Assembly (NCBI GenBank): GCA_026770025.1
Contig: JAMXDE010000052.1
Span: 310,001 to 374,000, forward strand
Direction of reading: 5' to 3'
Length of the DNA: 64,000 nucleotides
Source of the DNA: Craspedostauros australis
Taxonomy: Eukaryota; Bacillariophyta; Bacillariophyceae; Mastogloiales; Achnanthaceae
The notes beneath the pieces were generated by a model. The model saw only the letters and a program-made list of their open reading frames with translations, did no database searches and was not told the origin of the DNA. Positions 37,965 through 49,274 of this stretch are shown here, one piece after another. The position numbers and the translations under genes are program-made. Each line of letters starts with the position of its first letter. The first letter of the stretch is position 1.

Positions 37965-40900
37965 ATGCCGAACCGAAGAGACACGTACGACGGCGCGGGG
38001 CTGAACTACAGCTCGCAGTCCTTCCGCGGACAGTCCAACAGCCAGCACTCCTCGCGGCACATGTTCCCGCGCACGCCGCCGTGGTACCAGACCTGCGCCA
38101 GCAGAGCCGTGGGCATCATAGAGGGCATCATCGACCACCGCGCGTGGAGGCTGCTGGCCACCTTCTTCACCATCGTGCTGCTCTTCGGCACGCAGATCCA
38201 GCAGCTGCTGCTCACGACGACCACGGCCACCAACGACATCGTCTTCATCATCACCTTCCTCTTCTTCGTGCTCGAGATATGCTTTCGTCTCGCGTGCAAG
38301 TCAAACTACTTCCAGTGCAATCTGGCCAACGGCATCGGCAGCTACATCTTCTGGTGCGACTTCATATCGACGGGCATGATCCTATACGACATTTCCTACA
38401 TCAATCCGGATCACTTTCAGAGTCCCTCCATTCACATTCGGTTGGGGTTGGATGGTGTTCCGGTGAGTTTGCTTGTCATTCTTTCTTCAATGCTTGTCAT
38501 TGCATGTCTATATGGCATTGCATGTTGTTGTATGTTGTTGCATGTCTGTATGGGATTGCATGTTGTTGCATGTCTGTGTGGTATTTGTTTGCACATGCAC
38601 CTATACTCACCCTCTACCTGCTTGTACTCGTACTCATGCAATGCACCAACACCTCCTGACGCACAATTCCTCATTCACAGACAAGCGGCTTCACCAAGAT
38701 CACACGATTCGAACCAGTGGAGCTGGAGCGCGACCTCCTCGTCATCATCTTCCGCACCTTGCGCGTCGCTCGCTACGTCCGATCCCACACGGTCGTCAAA
38801 CGATCCTCCATGTTCGACTTCTTCTGGATCTTCCGCAACAGCCACCTCCTCAACCCCGTCTGGCACATCTGCCAATGGCGCCGCAACCGACAGCAGAAGC
38901 GACGACGCGACAGCGCCCTAGACGACGACACCAACCCCAGCAACACCATGATGTCCGGCAACGACTTCAACATGGAGTTCAGTTCGGACCACGTCAGCGA
39001 GCACAGCCGCTCACGTCTACCGCGTACGCGCGTCACGTGGCGCACAACGCAGCTGCATCTCCTCTCCCTCGTCAAGTGCGAGCGCGAGGCTTCCACGCTG
39101 CAGTGGATGCTGCGTGCCGTCGGTCTCGTGCCCAGCAAGAAGGTGCAGATCCAGCGTCACATCGCGGCCATGCAGATCCAGCGTTCGTTTCGTCGCTACA
39201 ATCGTTCCAGGCGTCGGGCAGCCCGCAGCCAGGAAGATGACGATGAATGGGGGGCCTCGTGGAATGGACGTTCCAGGCAGATGCGCAACGGCACGGCCAC
39301 CGTCACGACGGCTGCCACGTCCACGCGCAACGGCGCCACCATGCAACGCGAATCGCAGATCGGTAGCGACATGCGGGATCTCACGGGACAGCGCGTGGCC
39401 ATAGGCATCGTCCTGGCGCTCATGTTCACGGTCCTCTTCACCTACTCCGAGGAGGAATCGTCGCGACTCAACGCCATGGTCGTCCTGCACAAGCAGACGC
39501 AGCACACGGCATTCCAACACCAGGCGCTGCAGGCGGCCAAGCGGACCTCCGCGCATGATCTCTTCTGGTACCAGCTGCAGAATGAGACGGTGCTGGAATT
39601 CGACGACGTCCGCGAGAAGGGCGCCTCCATTGACGACCTGCGGGACCGCGAGAAGCTCATCATCACGGTCAGCGACACCGACGACAAGCAGACGAAGGGA
39701 CAGTTCGCCTACCGCTCCGAACGTGTCCACTCGGCATGGGCGGAAATATCGGCGACCCTCTTCGTTCTGCTGCTTTGGTTTTTGGGCGTCACGGCCTTCG
39801 CGGGACCCGTCATGAGCCTGGTCGTCACGCCCATCGAACGCATGGTGCGGCTGCTCGGCATGCTCATGCTGGATCCGTTGGGCTATCAGAGCACGTCGCG
39901 TTTCAAGCGCTTCTTGGCCGAGGAAGACACGCTGATTCGCAACACGCGGTGGACCAAGGAAGTGCTGCGCGGGATGGAAACCTCCTTCCTCATGTCCACC
40001 ATCCTGCGTATCGGTTCCTTGATGAAGGTCGGCTTCGGCAGCGCCGGTGTCGAGATCATTCGCAAGAATCTGCAAAAGGGATCGGACACCATGCTGAACT
40101 TGACGGAGCAAGGTACGACCGTGTCATGCATCTTCCTGTTCTGCGACATTCGGCAATTCACGGATGCCACGGAATGCCTGCAGGAGGAAGTCTTCGTGTT
40201 CACCAACAAGATCGCAGCCGTCGTGCATTCCTTCTGCCACGCCTTCGGTGGATCGGCCAACAAGAACGTGGGCGATGCCTTCCTCGTGAGCTGGATCCTG
40301 GACGACGGCAGCAACGCTGAAGCCGGCAGGAACAACAGTGGCCGCATCGCGCGAGCCAAGAACTTCCAGGCCGACAAGGCTCTGTTTTCCGTCATCAAGA
40401 TCTGCATCTCGCTGCATCATGACAAGTACTACATCGAAACCATGAGCGAGGCTGCACGCGAGCGCTTGCTCAACAAGCTGTCGAAACGGCCGGGACCCGT
40501 CGTGCAGATGGGATTCGGCATCCACGCCGGCAAGGCAGTGCAAGGCGCCATCGGTTCGCAGCGCAAGATCGACGCGACGTACGTTTCGGAGGCGGTGGAG
40601 CGTTCGGAATTCCTGGAGTCGTCGACCAAGAAGTACGGTGTCAAGATGCTCATGTCCGACAGCTTCCACGAGCTGCTGCATCCCAAGACGAGGCAGAAAT
40701 GCCGCATGGTGGACAAGGTGATGCTGCTGGATGACGACGAGGACGTGGATGCGGACGACGGCTACCTTGGCGAACCCTCCGGCGATAGGATGGACCTGTT
40801 CACGTTCGACATGGACATCGACGCACTGTTCCGCACGCCGTTCCGTCGACCCGGCACCGGATCTGACGTCCACTCCGACACGGATTCAATCCGCGATGGA

Positions 40901-41407
40901 TCCATCACGCTGCAAGGCAAGAGGTTGAACCGGCGTCCCCAGACCTCGGCACGCGGCATGCGACGAAGGCGCAGCATGATCCAGAAGGTGAACCCGAGCG
41001 AAGAGCTGGCTTCCAACGGCGGTGACGGACCGACGTCGCACCACGGCCACCACGCCGGCACGAGCGTCAGCTCCAACGTCTCCGAGGCCGGTGACTTCAA
41101 CAACGCCAACAACGGCGCAGGCATGGCCGAATTGCGCCTCCCGACGGGCCCCTTGCCGTACAACCTCAACTCGTGGCACCGGTCCGACATGAAGCGCATC
41201 CGCGATCGGTACGTCCACGGGCTCTTCTTTCACAAGTTCGATCAAGGTCTGCAGGCATATTACAACAGGGATTGGGACAACGCTGCGGTATGCTTTCAGC
41301 ACATTCTGGACACCTTCGAGGATGGACCCTCCAAGTACTTTGTGGCGCAAATCAAGAAACATGATGGCAAACCGCCACGTGATTTCCGGCCTTACAGCAT
41401 ACCATAG
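37965..41407 (+). CDS. Voltage-sensor-like, IQ-motif class III nucleotide cyclase A
   Basis: Exons 37965-38462 and 38681-41407 around a 218 bp phase-0 GT-AG intron give 1074 aa. Layout: helices S1 ~62-84, S2 ~92-110, S3 ~126-145, then an S4-like helix with Arg at 191, 194, 197 and 200 (RTLRVARYVR); a basic linker; an IQ motif at ~330-343 (MQIQRSFRRYNRSR); membrane helix ~404-421; a ~100-residue exterior loop; membrane helix ~523-549; cyclase domain ~645-860; and a TPR-like tail of the GLQAYYNRDWDNAAVCFQ type. Metal-binding Asp residues are visible at 655 (CDIRQFTD) and 698 (NVGDAF). It should make cAMP or cGMP at a membrane, probably tuned by voltage and calmodulin. The usual catalytic Asn/Arg pair is absent (VERSEFLES at ~805-813). 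No pore segment is visible after S4. The intron position matches cyclase B. Confidence 0.88.
38498..38590 (+). repeat. Intronic imperfect tandem repeat (GCATGTTGTTGCATGTCTG type)
   Basis: Two to three imperfect units of roughly 35 bp within the single intron of cyclase A. No coding role. Confidence 0.6.
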
Positions 41408-41822
41408 TGCGCTTTATTTACATCATGACAGGGCATCGCATGGCATGGCATGGCATACTGTTTGTAGAGTAAGGGTACTTCCGACCATCGAAGCAGAGGT
41501 ATGCTCTTCGTACTTGATTTTACATTCAATCCATGCCGTGGTGCCGCATTACGACGCGTACTCACCATCGTCACAGACACCCAAAGGTTCAGTCACGTTA
41601 ATGAGTCCCGTAATATCCGTGATTGAAGTATCTTTCCACAAAATGGGACGCTTGTTCCCACCTCCTCACACGTTCCTCCCTTCGCCTCGTTGCGCCTCTC
41701 TTTTGACGTCATGTGGTGTCAAGGCGTCTCCCCTTGCCGCTCATCTCTTCATAACATCAACATCAGCATCAGCAACCTTCTTTGCAACGCTCACAGTCCG
41801 CAACAGTTTCAACGGAAACATC
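41408..41822. other. Spacer between cyclase A and the parvulin gene
   Basis: About 415 bp with the 3' end of cyclase A and the promoter and 5' UTR of the parvulin gene. The frame of the parvulin is open upstream, but the first Met with a signal peptide directly behind it is at 41823. Includes a short GGCAT repeat near 41435. Confidence 0.5.
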
Positions 41823-42269
41823 ATGAACCGCCTCATCCATCTCCTTGTGCTCTTCGCGTGCAGCTGGTCGCTGATGGCCGTCGAGGCCTTCCAGCCCATC
41901 CACCACCGTTCTGCGCAGCGCAGCAACACGCAGCAGCTGCATGGCTTCTTCGGTGACTTCCTGAAGCGCTTCACCACGAAGGCCACAGCGTCGCATATCC
42001 TGATCAAGGGCGGAGCCGAGGCCGAGAACAAGCTGGAGGACCTCAAGGCGGAGATCGACAACAGCCCCATCAAGTTCGCCGAGGCCGCGACGAAGTACTC
42101 GGCCTGTCCATCGAGCCGTCAGGGTGGCAGCTTGGGTCAGTTCGGGCCTGGACAGATGGTGAAAGAGTTCGACACCGTGGTCTTCAACGATGATGTGGGG
42201 GTGGTGCATGGTCCCATCAAGACGCAGTTTGGGTATCATTTGATCTACGTCAGCGAGCGGACGGAGTAG
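41823..42269 (+). CDS. Parvulin-type peptidyl-prolyl isomerase, probably plastid-targeted
   Basis: Single exon, 148 aa. Parvulins catalyse cis-trans isomerisation of peptidyl-prolyl bonds and assist folding. Residues 1-22 form a signal peptide (LIHLLVLFACSW core) ending VEA|FQP, an Ala-Phe junction like the ASAFAP motif that sends proteins through the ER into the secondary plastid of diatoms. Residues ~23-52 are Ser/Arg/His-rich with few acids, as in a transit peptide. The catalytic domain (~54-146) shows ASHILIKG, FAEAATKYSACPSS, GGSLGQFGPGQMVKEF and FGYHLIYVSERTE, including the expected His, Cys, Phe and His positions. The length fits a single minimal parvulin domain. It lies between two convergent cyclase genes, about 325 bp from the end of cyclase B. 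The plastid location is inferred from the motif only. Confidence 0.88.
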   Translation: MNRLIHLLVLFACSWSLMAVEAFQPIHHRSAQRSNTQQLHGFFGDFLKRFTTKATASHILIKGGAEAENKLEDLKAEIDNSPIKFAEAATKYSACPSSRQGGSLGQFGPGQMVKEFDTVVFNDDVGVVHGPIKTQFGYHLIYVSERTE

Positions 42270-42593
42270 AGTCGAACGGTGAATTGGAGTGGAAGACTCT
42301 GCTCGAGCATGTCTACGTACTCCGTTGATACTACGGAGTGGCATACCCGTCGCGCAGCCTCAACAAGACGAGCAGAGCATCGAGGGCTGAAAGGAATCAG
42401 CATCATCTCAACCAACTATTATATCTGCACCACTCAATAACAAAACGTAGACTTGCGCGATTTCATACTCCAAGCTATTATCGCACATGCGAGGATACAA
42501 GACACAGTAGAACATTGCACTAGTTCATTCAGCTATCGAACTATTATATGCACTGCTGCCACGGCTGATAAAATTGCATTCCCAATTCACCGA
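42270..42593. other. Convergent spacer between parvulin gene and cyclase B
   Basis: About 320 bp between two converging stop codons. It must hold both 3' UTRs. AT-rich segments suitable for polyadenylation are present. No gene. Confidence 0.5.
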
Positions 42594-45500
42594 TCAAGCC
42601 CTGCCGTACGGCTGGAATCCCCGTGGTGGTCGACCATTGTTCTTGAGGATTTGTCCCAAAAAGTATTCGGATGGTCCGTCGCGGAAATCGGTCTGCACGC
42701 TCTCGAAGCATTGTCGGGCTCTGTCCCAATCCTTTGAGTAGAACGCTTCGAGGCCTGTGTTGAACTTTTGGAACATGACGGTTGTGTATCGTTGGCGGAT
42801 CTTGCTCATGTCGTCCTTGAGCCAGTCCTTGGCGCTGTACGGCTTGGGACCCGTCGGCAGCTCCGGTTTCTGCGCGGATGCTCGTCCACCACGTGTCGCG
42901 TCGCCCTTGGCGTTGTCGCCGCTGTCGCCGATGAAGAAGGCGGAGCTGACGCCGTCGGTGCTCTTGGTGGTCGCGCTCGTGACGGTTCCTGTCTCCATGG
43001 ATGCTGCAGGGCCGGATTTCATCTCCTCGCTCTTGCCCATGTCGGTGAATCCGAGCATGCTCTTGCGGCGGTTGCGGACCTTGCGCCCGGTGCCGCCGCC
43101 GGGACCGATGCGTGTCGACTGCTGACGGTTCAATCCGCCGCCTCCGCCGAACGCGTCGTGTCCGTCGCCTTGCAACCCGGGATTGCTTCTGCTCAGCGCA
43201 CCGATGTCCATGTCGTACGTGTACATGTCCATCCGGTCGCCAGTGTCGAAATCATCCTCCTCTTCTTCGTCATCGTTCTCGAACATGATCTGATCGATCT
43301 TACGGCACCGACGTCGGTTGCTGGAGTGGAGGAGGCTGTGGAATGTGTCCGACATGAGCATCGGGAGGCCGTACAGTTTCGTGGAAGACTCCAGGAACTC
43401 CGCACGTTCCACGGCCTCTGAGACGTACGTGGCATCGATTTTACGCTGGGAACCGATGGCACCCTGAACAGCCTTGCCGGCGTGCAGACCGAATCCCATC
43501 TGCACGACGGGACCGCTGCGCTTCTTCACCTTCGATAGCAGCGCATTGCGTGCTGGGATGGACAATGGTTCGAGGTAGAAGTCATCGAAGCGCAATGCGA
43601 TGCAAATGCGCACCACGCTGAGCATGCACTTGTCGGCTTGATTGTGCTTAGCGCACAGGGAGTGCTCATTGCCTCCGCCGCCGTAATGATGACCGACCGC
43701 TTTCTTGTCTTCGCCGAGGGTCCAGCTCACCAAGAAGGCGTCGCCGACGTTCTTGTTGGCGGACCCACCGTAGGCGTGGCAGTTGGAATGCACGACGGCG
43801 GCGATGCGGTTGGTAAAGACGAACACCTCCTCCTGCAGCGACTCTGTGGCGTCGGTGAATTGGCGGATGTCGCAAAACAAGAAGATGCAGGACACGGTGG
43901 AACCTTCGGATTGAAGGAAAAGCGTGTTGGTGCTCTGCCCTGCGGACAGGTTGTTACGGATGATCTCCACTCCCGCACTTCCGAAACCGACCTTCATCAA
44001 GGAACCGATACGCAGGATGGTGGACATGAGGAAGGACGTCTCCATGCCCTTGAGCACCTCCTTGGTCCAACGCGAATCCTTCGTGAGCTTCTCATCTTCG
44101 ATCATGAACTTCTTGAAACGCGAAGAGCTTTGGTAACCCAACGGGTCGAGCATGAGCATCTGCAGCAGGCGGACCATGCGTTCGATCGGTGTGATGACCA
44201 ACGTCATGACTGGTCCCGCGAATGCCGTCACGCCCAGGAACCACATGAGAAGCACGAAGATTGTTGAGAGCAGCTCGACGAGCGCCTCATCTTCACGTTG
44301 CGATCTGTACATAAACATGCCTGTTGTGACTCCCAGATCGGACATGACTGATGATGATGATGATGATGATGAACGGTATCGCAGAAGATGTGTATGGTAG
44401 AGTGGTCGATTCGTAATTGGATAAACGAACGGACATGAAGGGAACGGTGGACAAAGTGAGTTGGATGGTGGAGTTGAGAAACGAACTGGACGAGTTGATC
44501 AGCACCGCCAACGGCAACAATGCAAGTTTCGCGAACGACGATTGACATTGCCATTTAGGAACCAACAAACACCAAACCAACGTACCGGTGATCGCGAGCT
44601 TTTCACGATCGCGCAGATCGTCGGTGTCCTTCTTGTCCTTGAAATCGAGCTCGATATTGGTATCGCCGTCATCCAAGCGATCGCTCTTGAAGTAGAAGAG
44701 GTCCGTGGCGGAGCTGTTGCGCGCCGCGCCCAACGCCAGCTGGATGTGATCCGTATTGGCGTTGGCGATGGTCTGGCCATGCAGCATGACCATGGTTGTG
44801 GCGGGTGTGGAATTGGCCTGCCGGTACGTGAGGAGACTCGTGAGGATGAGGCCGAAGAGGACCCCGAGCGCCAATCGTTGGCCCGTCAGTTCTCCCATGG
44901 CCGTACCCAGCTGCGACTCTGGTTTGGTTTCGACGACGTTCTGTGCGTTGCGCGCGCTTTCCAAACCGCCTTCGGAGGCCTGGCTGTTGCGTGGGTGTGA
45001 GGACCGTTTGCCAAACACCCGTTGGATGAGGGCGGACGATCGACGGAATCGCCCACGCCACGAGGAGCTCTCGTTGTCCTCCCCTGCGTGAGCACCAATA
45101 TCGTGGATGGCGCTGTGCCTCATCTGCTTGCGCCTCCATGCCTTTTGGATCTTGGTCGCGGCCATGTTGCGCTTGAGTTCGAGGTTTGAGTCCGGTGCCA
45201 GACCGAGGAAGCGCATGCCGGAGCGCAGAGAGGCCGTCATGAAGCCTTGCTGCTTCTCGTTGGCCTCCTGCAGCTGCTTGGCCTTGGCGGCGAAGACGGA
45301 TTCCTTGAGATCAACCGGGCGTCTCGTGGGTGGGTTCTTGGCAGCCTCGTCCTCCTTCTGCTTCCTCTGTCGCCACGATTGGATCTTGCCGATGTAAAAT
45401 CCCGGCATGAGGCGTTCGATGTACCAGTAGAGGTTGAGCCACAACGATACCTCCACCACGGTGGACGAGGGCACCGAGCGAGCAATGCGGGCGGCTCTTG

Positions 45501-46366
45501 CGATGACCACGAGGATCTCCGAATCGACCGCGATGGGGATTGGTGGATTGATTTGTTCGCCAAAGTTTGTCTGTACATGTGAGTGGATTCGAGAGTATGC
45601 AAGTGGATTCGAGTGTATGCAATTGCATGCAAGTGTGTGAGTGAGAGGTTTGGAAATGGTGAAGTGATGAATGGCCACAGCAGAGACATCAATATCAACA
45701 TCAATACTAACACCAACGCATATGCACAAGCACAAGCACAAGCACAAGAACATCACCGTCTCACAACCTTCTCACAACCGTCCCACAACTCACCGGCAAC
45801 CCAAATTGATTCAACTCAATGTCCAGGCGCTTGATCTCGAAGCCTTCTCGATTGACGTAAGATATGTCGGCCACCAACGTCGCCGTGGAGATGACATCGC
45901 ACCAGAAGTTGAAGGAGCCGAACTTGCATCGCCACGACGAGGGCGTCGACTGAGCCACCGCGTTGTCCAACGGCGTGCGGCGACACATCGAGAAGTACTC
46001 GCGGTCCGTGAGGAAGCTGAAGAGCATGTCGAGCAAGAAGAAGGACAGCGTGGTGGTGTAGAGGATGTCGAATCCCAGATCCCAGCTCTTGGGCGCCGCC
46101 AGCGTTTGCAACGGCGAGCCGAACAGCAGCACGAACGTGAAGAAGACGTTGAGGCTCTTCCACAGCACGGTGCCGCGGATCTGGTGGCTGACGCGCTGCA
46201 GGCATTGCTGCATGGGACTCGCGTCGCAGCAGCAGCGGCAGTCGCAGCACGATACGGCCTTGCGTCTGGAGTCGATGCTGCGGTTGAAGTGGGCGTCGCC
46301 ATGTTGCTGATGCTGTCCCATGTGCTGCGACGGCGGGTCCGTGAAGGAAAGGCTCCCTTGTCTCAT
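42594..46366 (-). CDS. Voltage-sensor-like, IQ-motif class III nucleotide cyclase B
   Basis: Three exons, 45794-46366, 44586-45570 and 42594-44347, with introns of 223 and 238 bp, give 1103 aa. Intron 1 is phase 0 at the same site as in cyclase A; intron 2 is extra and its acceptor follows an ATG/CAT microsatellite instead of a pyrimidine tract. The N-terminus has a Cys cluster (CCDCRCCC at ~40-47). Helices S1-S3 fall at about 70-165, an S4-like helix carries Arg at 216, 219 and 222 (RAARIAR), the IQ motif is at ~330-342 (TKIQKAWRRKQMR), membrane helices lie near 450 and 545-570, the cyclase domain runs ~670-880 with metal Asp at 679 and 722, and the tail is TPR-like. The catalytic Asn/Arg positions read VERAEFLES, as in A. 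It is expected to make a cyclic nucleotide at a membrane. Alternative starts are possible, since a second Met lies at residue 16. Confidence 0.85.
44349..44371. repeat. (ATG)n microsatellite at a splice acceptor
   Basis: About seven triplets directly upstream, on the minus strand, of the inferred exon 3 acceptor of cyclase B. It takes the place of the usual pyrimidine tract. Confidence 0.85.
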
Positions 46367-47278
46367 GGTGTCGATGCTGTGTTACTCTCTGGAGAGAGTA
46401 GAGCAGAGCAGGGCAGGGCAGAGAATGGCGCGAGAATGAATCGTTCTTGCTTGCGTTTCAAGGCAGTCGTGGTTGCTGTTCCGCTCAAGCCACCGCACGA
46501 TCAGCGATTGGTCCTCCTCTGCGCTGTTCTGCGGACTGCGTCTCGCCACTCGATGTGCGAGTAGAGCACGGACTTGTTGTGTATGGTATGTAGAGGCACG
46601 GTATGCTGCGGACACTCACTCATGCACAAATAACATGAGGTATGGCAAATAGCACAACAGATCGTAGGTAACTCGCACAAGAACTGCCTCTTGCTCATGA
46701 TGCGGCGCGAGCGATGAACTTCTTCGCCGTCCCGTTTCTCGCCATTGTCATCGTCTCTGTGCAGCGTTGCTGTGTTGCTTCCGTGGTTCGATGCTGCGTG
46801 CAAGAAGACATTTTGACATTCCCACCATTGACCAAGTCGACTCATCTGAAGAACAAGATCAATCCATCGAGTCGACTAGAGAAGCGTTCTTCGCCATCCA
46901 AAAACCTGAAGGGCGAAGTTCGAAACTGTTCGATGTCCAACCCAATCCACTCCAGCCAAACGACGATCACCACTGCTGCACACAACGCAACAGCTTCATC
47001 AAAGAGAGCACAAGCCAGAGCAGAGGAAAGCACTACGACTATGCACAGAATAGCCGTATGTTTCTTTGGATTCGTATAGCGTAGACTAGAACAGTATTAT
47101 ATGTTAATATTGGTAGGTACATGGATTGAGAGTAGCGTGTAGAACATAATATGATTCTGGATCGTTCTGTCGTATTGGGCACGTACTCGTGCGACGATGT
47201 GGAGTAGAGTGACGACTACAAGCATGATAGTCGTACGAGCTGCATGCCACCACGACAGGACGACCAACCAGCTGACCG
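46367..47278. other. Intergenic spacer, cyclase B promoter and HSF 1 3' flank
   Basis: Holds the promoter and 5' UTR of cyclase B (GCAGAGCAGGGCAG repeats near 46400) and the 3' flank of HSF 1. A plus-strand ORF at 46714-47079 begins with a hydrophobic stretch but shows no domain. Nothing supported. Confidence 0.45.
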
Positions 47279-49274
47279 TCATACCTCCGCCAAGAGTTGG
47301 TCCAGCATGTCGCCCATCTGCGAGTCATTCACGTTATCTGCGCACTCCGGAACCTCCATTTCGTGCTCTTCGTGCTTTCCCGTGTGCCAAGTGTTCACGA
47401 AGTCGAGGATGTGCTCCTCGTCATCGTGTCCGTCTTCTTGGTTGAACATATCCTCGACGGGAGGGTCCATTGCGTCTGCGAACGTTGCCGTTGCCGCTGG
47501 CTGGTACACGTGATGGTGCATGGCCGGCTGGGCAGCTGGCTGCTGCAGGAATGCTACGCTGGACACGGAAGGAAGGGCGAAAGTTTGGTTCAGAAACGCG
47601 TTGCTGTGGGCGGCGGGCTGGCTGTTGCTCGCTGTGGCGTTCGCGTCGATGCTCAGATGCACTTGGTTAGCATTCTCTGCAGGAGAGGCCTGGTGGGCGA
47701 GGCTGGTGAATGCGATATTGGGGTCGGATGTAGCGATAGAGGGAGTTGCTAGCGTGTATTGTTGGTGGTGACCGTTGCCAAGGCTGGGATGGGCGGTCAA
47801 TAGCAGGCTGTTCAATGAAGGGTGCGGGGTGACCGTGTGAGCGGTTGAGCCATGCCCTTGCGTGTTTGGAATGGTCAGCACGAACTTGGGCTGTGCTGCA
47901 GACGCGGATGGGTCCTCTGCGATCGGCGTGAGCTTCACCGGCAGCGCTGGTGGGGTGGGGGCTCGGACCGCGATTGGCTTCTGTAGGAATTGAGAGGAAA
48001 GGTGGGTGACGTTGCGAATGGCGTTGGAGGTACGAGTACGAATAGGCAGTTGCAAGAACAAATCCGAATATGAATGAAAATACGCAAGTACGTATTTGGC
48101 ATGGGTGCAAAGGGAAGGGTTAGTTGCGTTAGAGTGCACGTCTGCTCAATGGAACGCACAATCATGAAGAGGAAGGAAAGGAGCAAGGCGAAAACTCCCA
48201 GAGGAATGAGAGCATGGAGGAATACTTCGATTGCGGACTTACCATCGTGTAGAAGTTTGGCTCGAGCTCTGGGCTGCTGGCGGCCTTAAAGCGGGTGCCC
48301 TTGACTTTGGTGCGCATCATGTTCTTGCACAGAAAGGCTTTGCCGCGCAGGAAGTATTCGTTGTAGTATCCTCCCTCATCTGGGCCCCGCGTGATGCGAT
48401 TGAAGCCGTATAGATTGAGCTGGCGTTGGAAGCTGGTGAGCTTGGTTTGGCGGAAGTACTTCGGCATCACCTCGGAAACGAATTGCTTTGGCTTGTGAAT
48501 GACGAAGCAGCGTCCGTGTGGCTGCCATGAGACGATGTGCGTGTATCCAGCCTGCTCCACCTGCTCCAGCACGGAGTGCAACTTCATGGGGAAGGAAGTT
48601 GACGACCCGCTGCGGTTCTTGCTGGACTTTTCGTGGGCGTCCATGTCCACGGCGTCGGCGCGGTCGGTGTAGTTGTGGACCACAAAGTGGCGCTCCTGGT
48701 TCTTGGCGGTCTTGCCGGGCTTCTGGGGCTTGCGGCGTCGGCGCTTTGGCTTGGTCTTCTCCACGGGCACCACGGCTTGCACTGTCGCGTCCGATCCGAT
48801 GGTCACTGGGCCGGATGGAATGGCAGAGTACGACCATGTAGCCTTGACGTCGGGAAAGGCTAGCGTGGTCGTGGCCGTTGCAGCTCCAGCTGAGGCCGCA
48901 GTTGCTGTTGTTGCTGCTGCTGGTAGTGATGGATTCACAGCGTTACCGGCGTGATCCACAGGGCTGACGATGGCGGGGATGAAGCAAATCCCGCCATGGC
49001 CAAAGGAGGGGAAGGCGGCAGCAGCGCCATTCGCTGGGACTGCGATGCTGCTTCCAACAGGATGAGACGCATCCGTTGATGTCGGGTGCTTCGAGAAGAG
49101 CGACCTCAGAACCTGGCAAGCGATTTCCGTCGTGCTAGACGCTGGGAGTCCTCCTCCAGTTGGATTGGTAGGGGGTGATGGGGTGGGCAGCGTGATGTTC
49201 TGCGCGAGAGGGACTTGCTCTCGGGCGACCACCTTTGGCTTTCTACTGGCAAGAGCGACGTTTGGATTGCACAT
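47279..49274 (-). CDS. HSF: Heat shock transcription factor family protein 1
   Basis: Two exons, 48243-49274 and 47279-47980, around a 262 bp phase-0 intron (GTAAGT...CCTACAG) give 577 aa ending in TGA. The HSF-type winged-helix DNA-binding domain is at ~228-326: FPMKLHSVLEQ, IVSWQPHGRCFVIHKPKQFV, VMPKYFRQTKLTSFQRQLNLYGF, then GGYYNEYFLRG and MMRTKVKG. It binds nGAAn-type heat shock elements. A basic run (KPKRRRRKPQKPGK at ~175-188) before the domain is a probable nuclear signal. The N-terminal ~170 residues are Ala/Thr/Pro-rich. The C-terminal half is Gln/Ala/His-rich and ends in an acidic segment (EDGHDDEEHILDFVNTW) with the look of an activation domain. A canonical heptad oligomerisation region is not obvious. 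A G/T-rich tract at about 49388-49447 lies in the likely 5' UTR. Confidence 0.9.

Noticed and set aside
39017-40111. Minus-strand ORF of 364 codons over cyclase A
   Set aside because: Antisense shadow of GC-rich coding sequence; the sense frame carries all cyclase motifs.
45671-46564. Plus-strand ORF of 297 codons over the 5' end of cyclase B
   Set aside because: Antisense to exon 1 and intron 1 of cyclase B; no domain.
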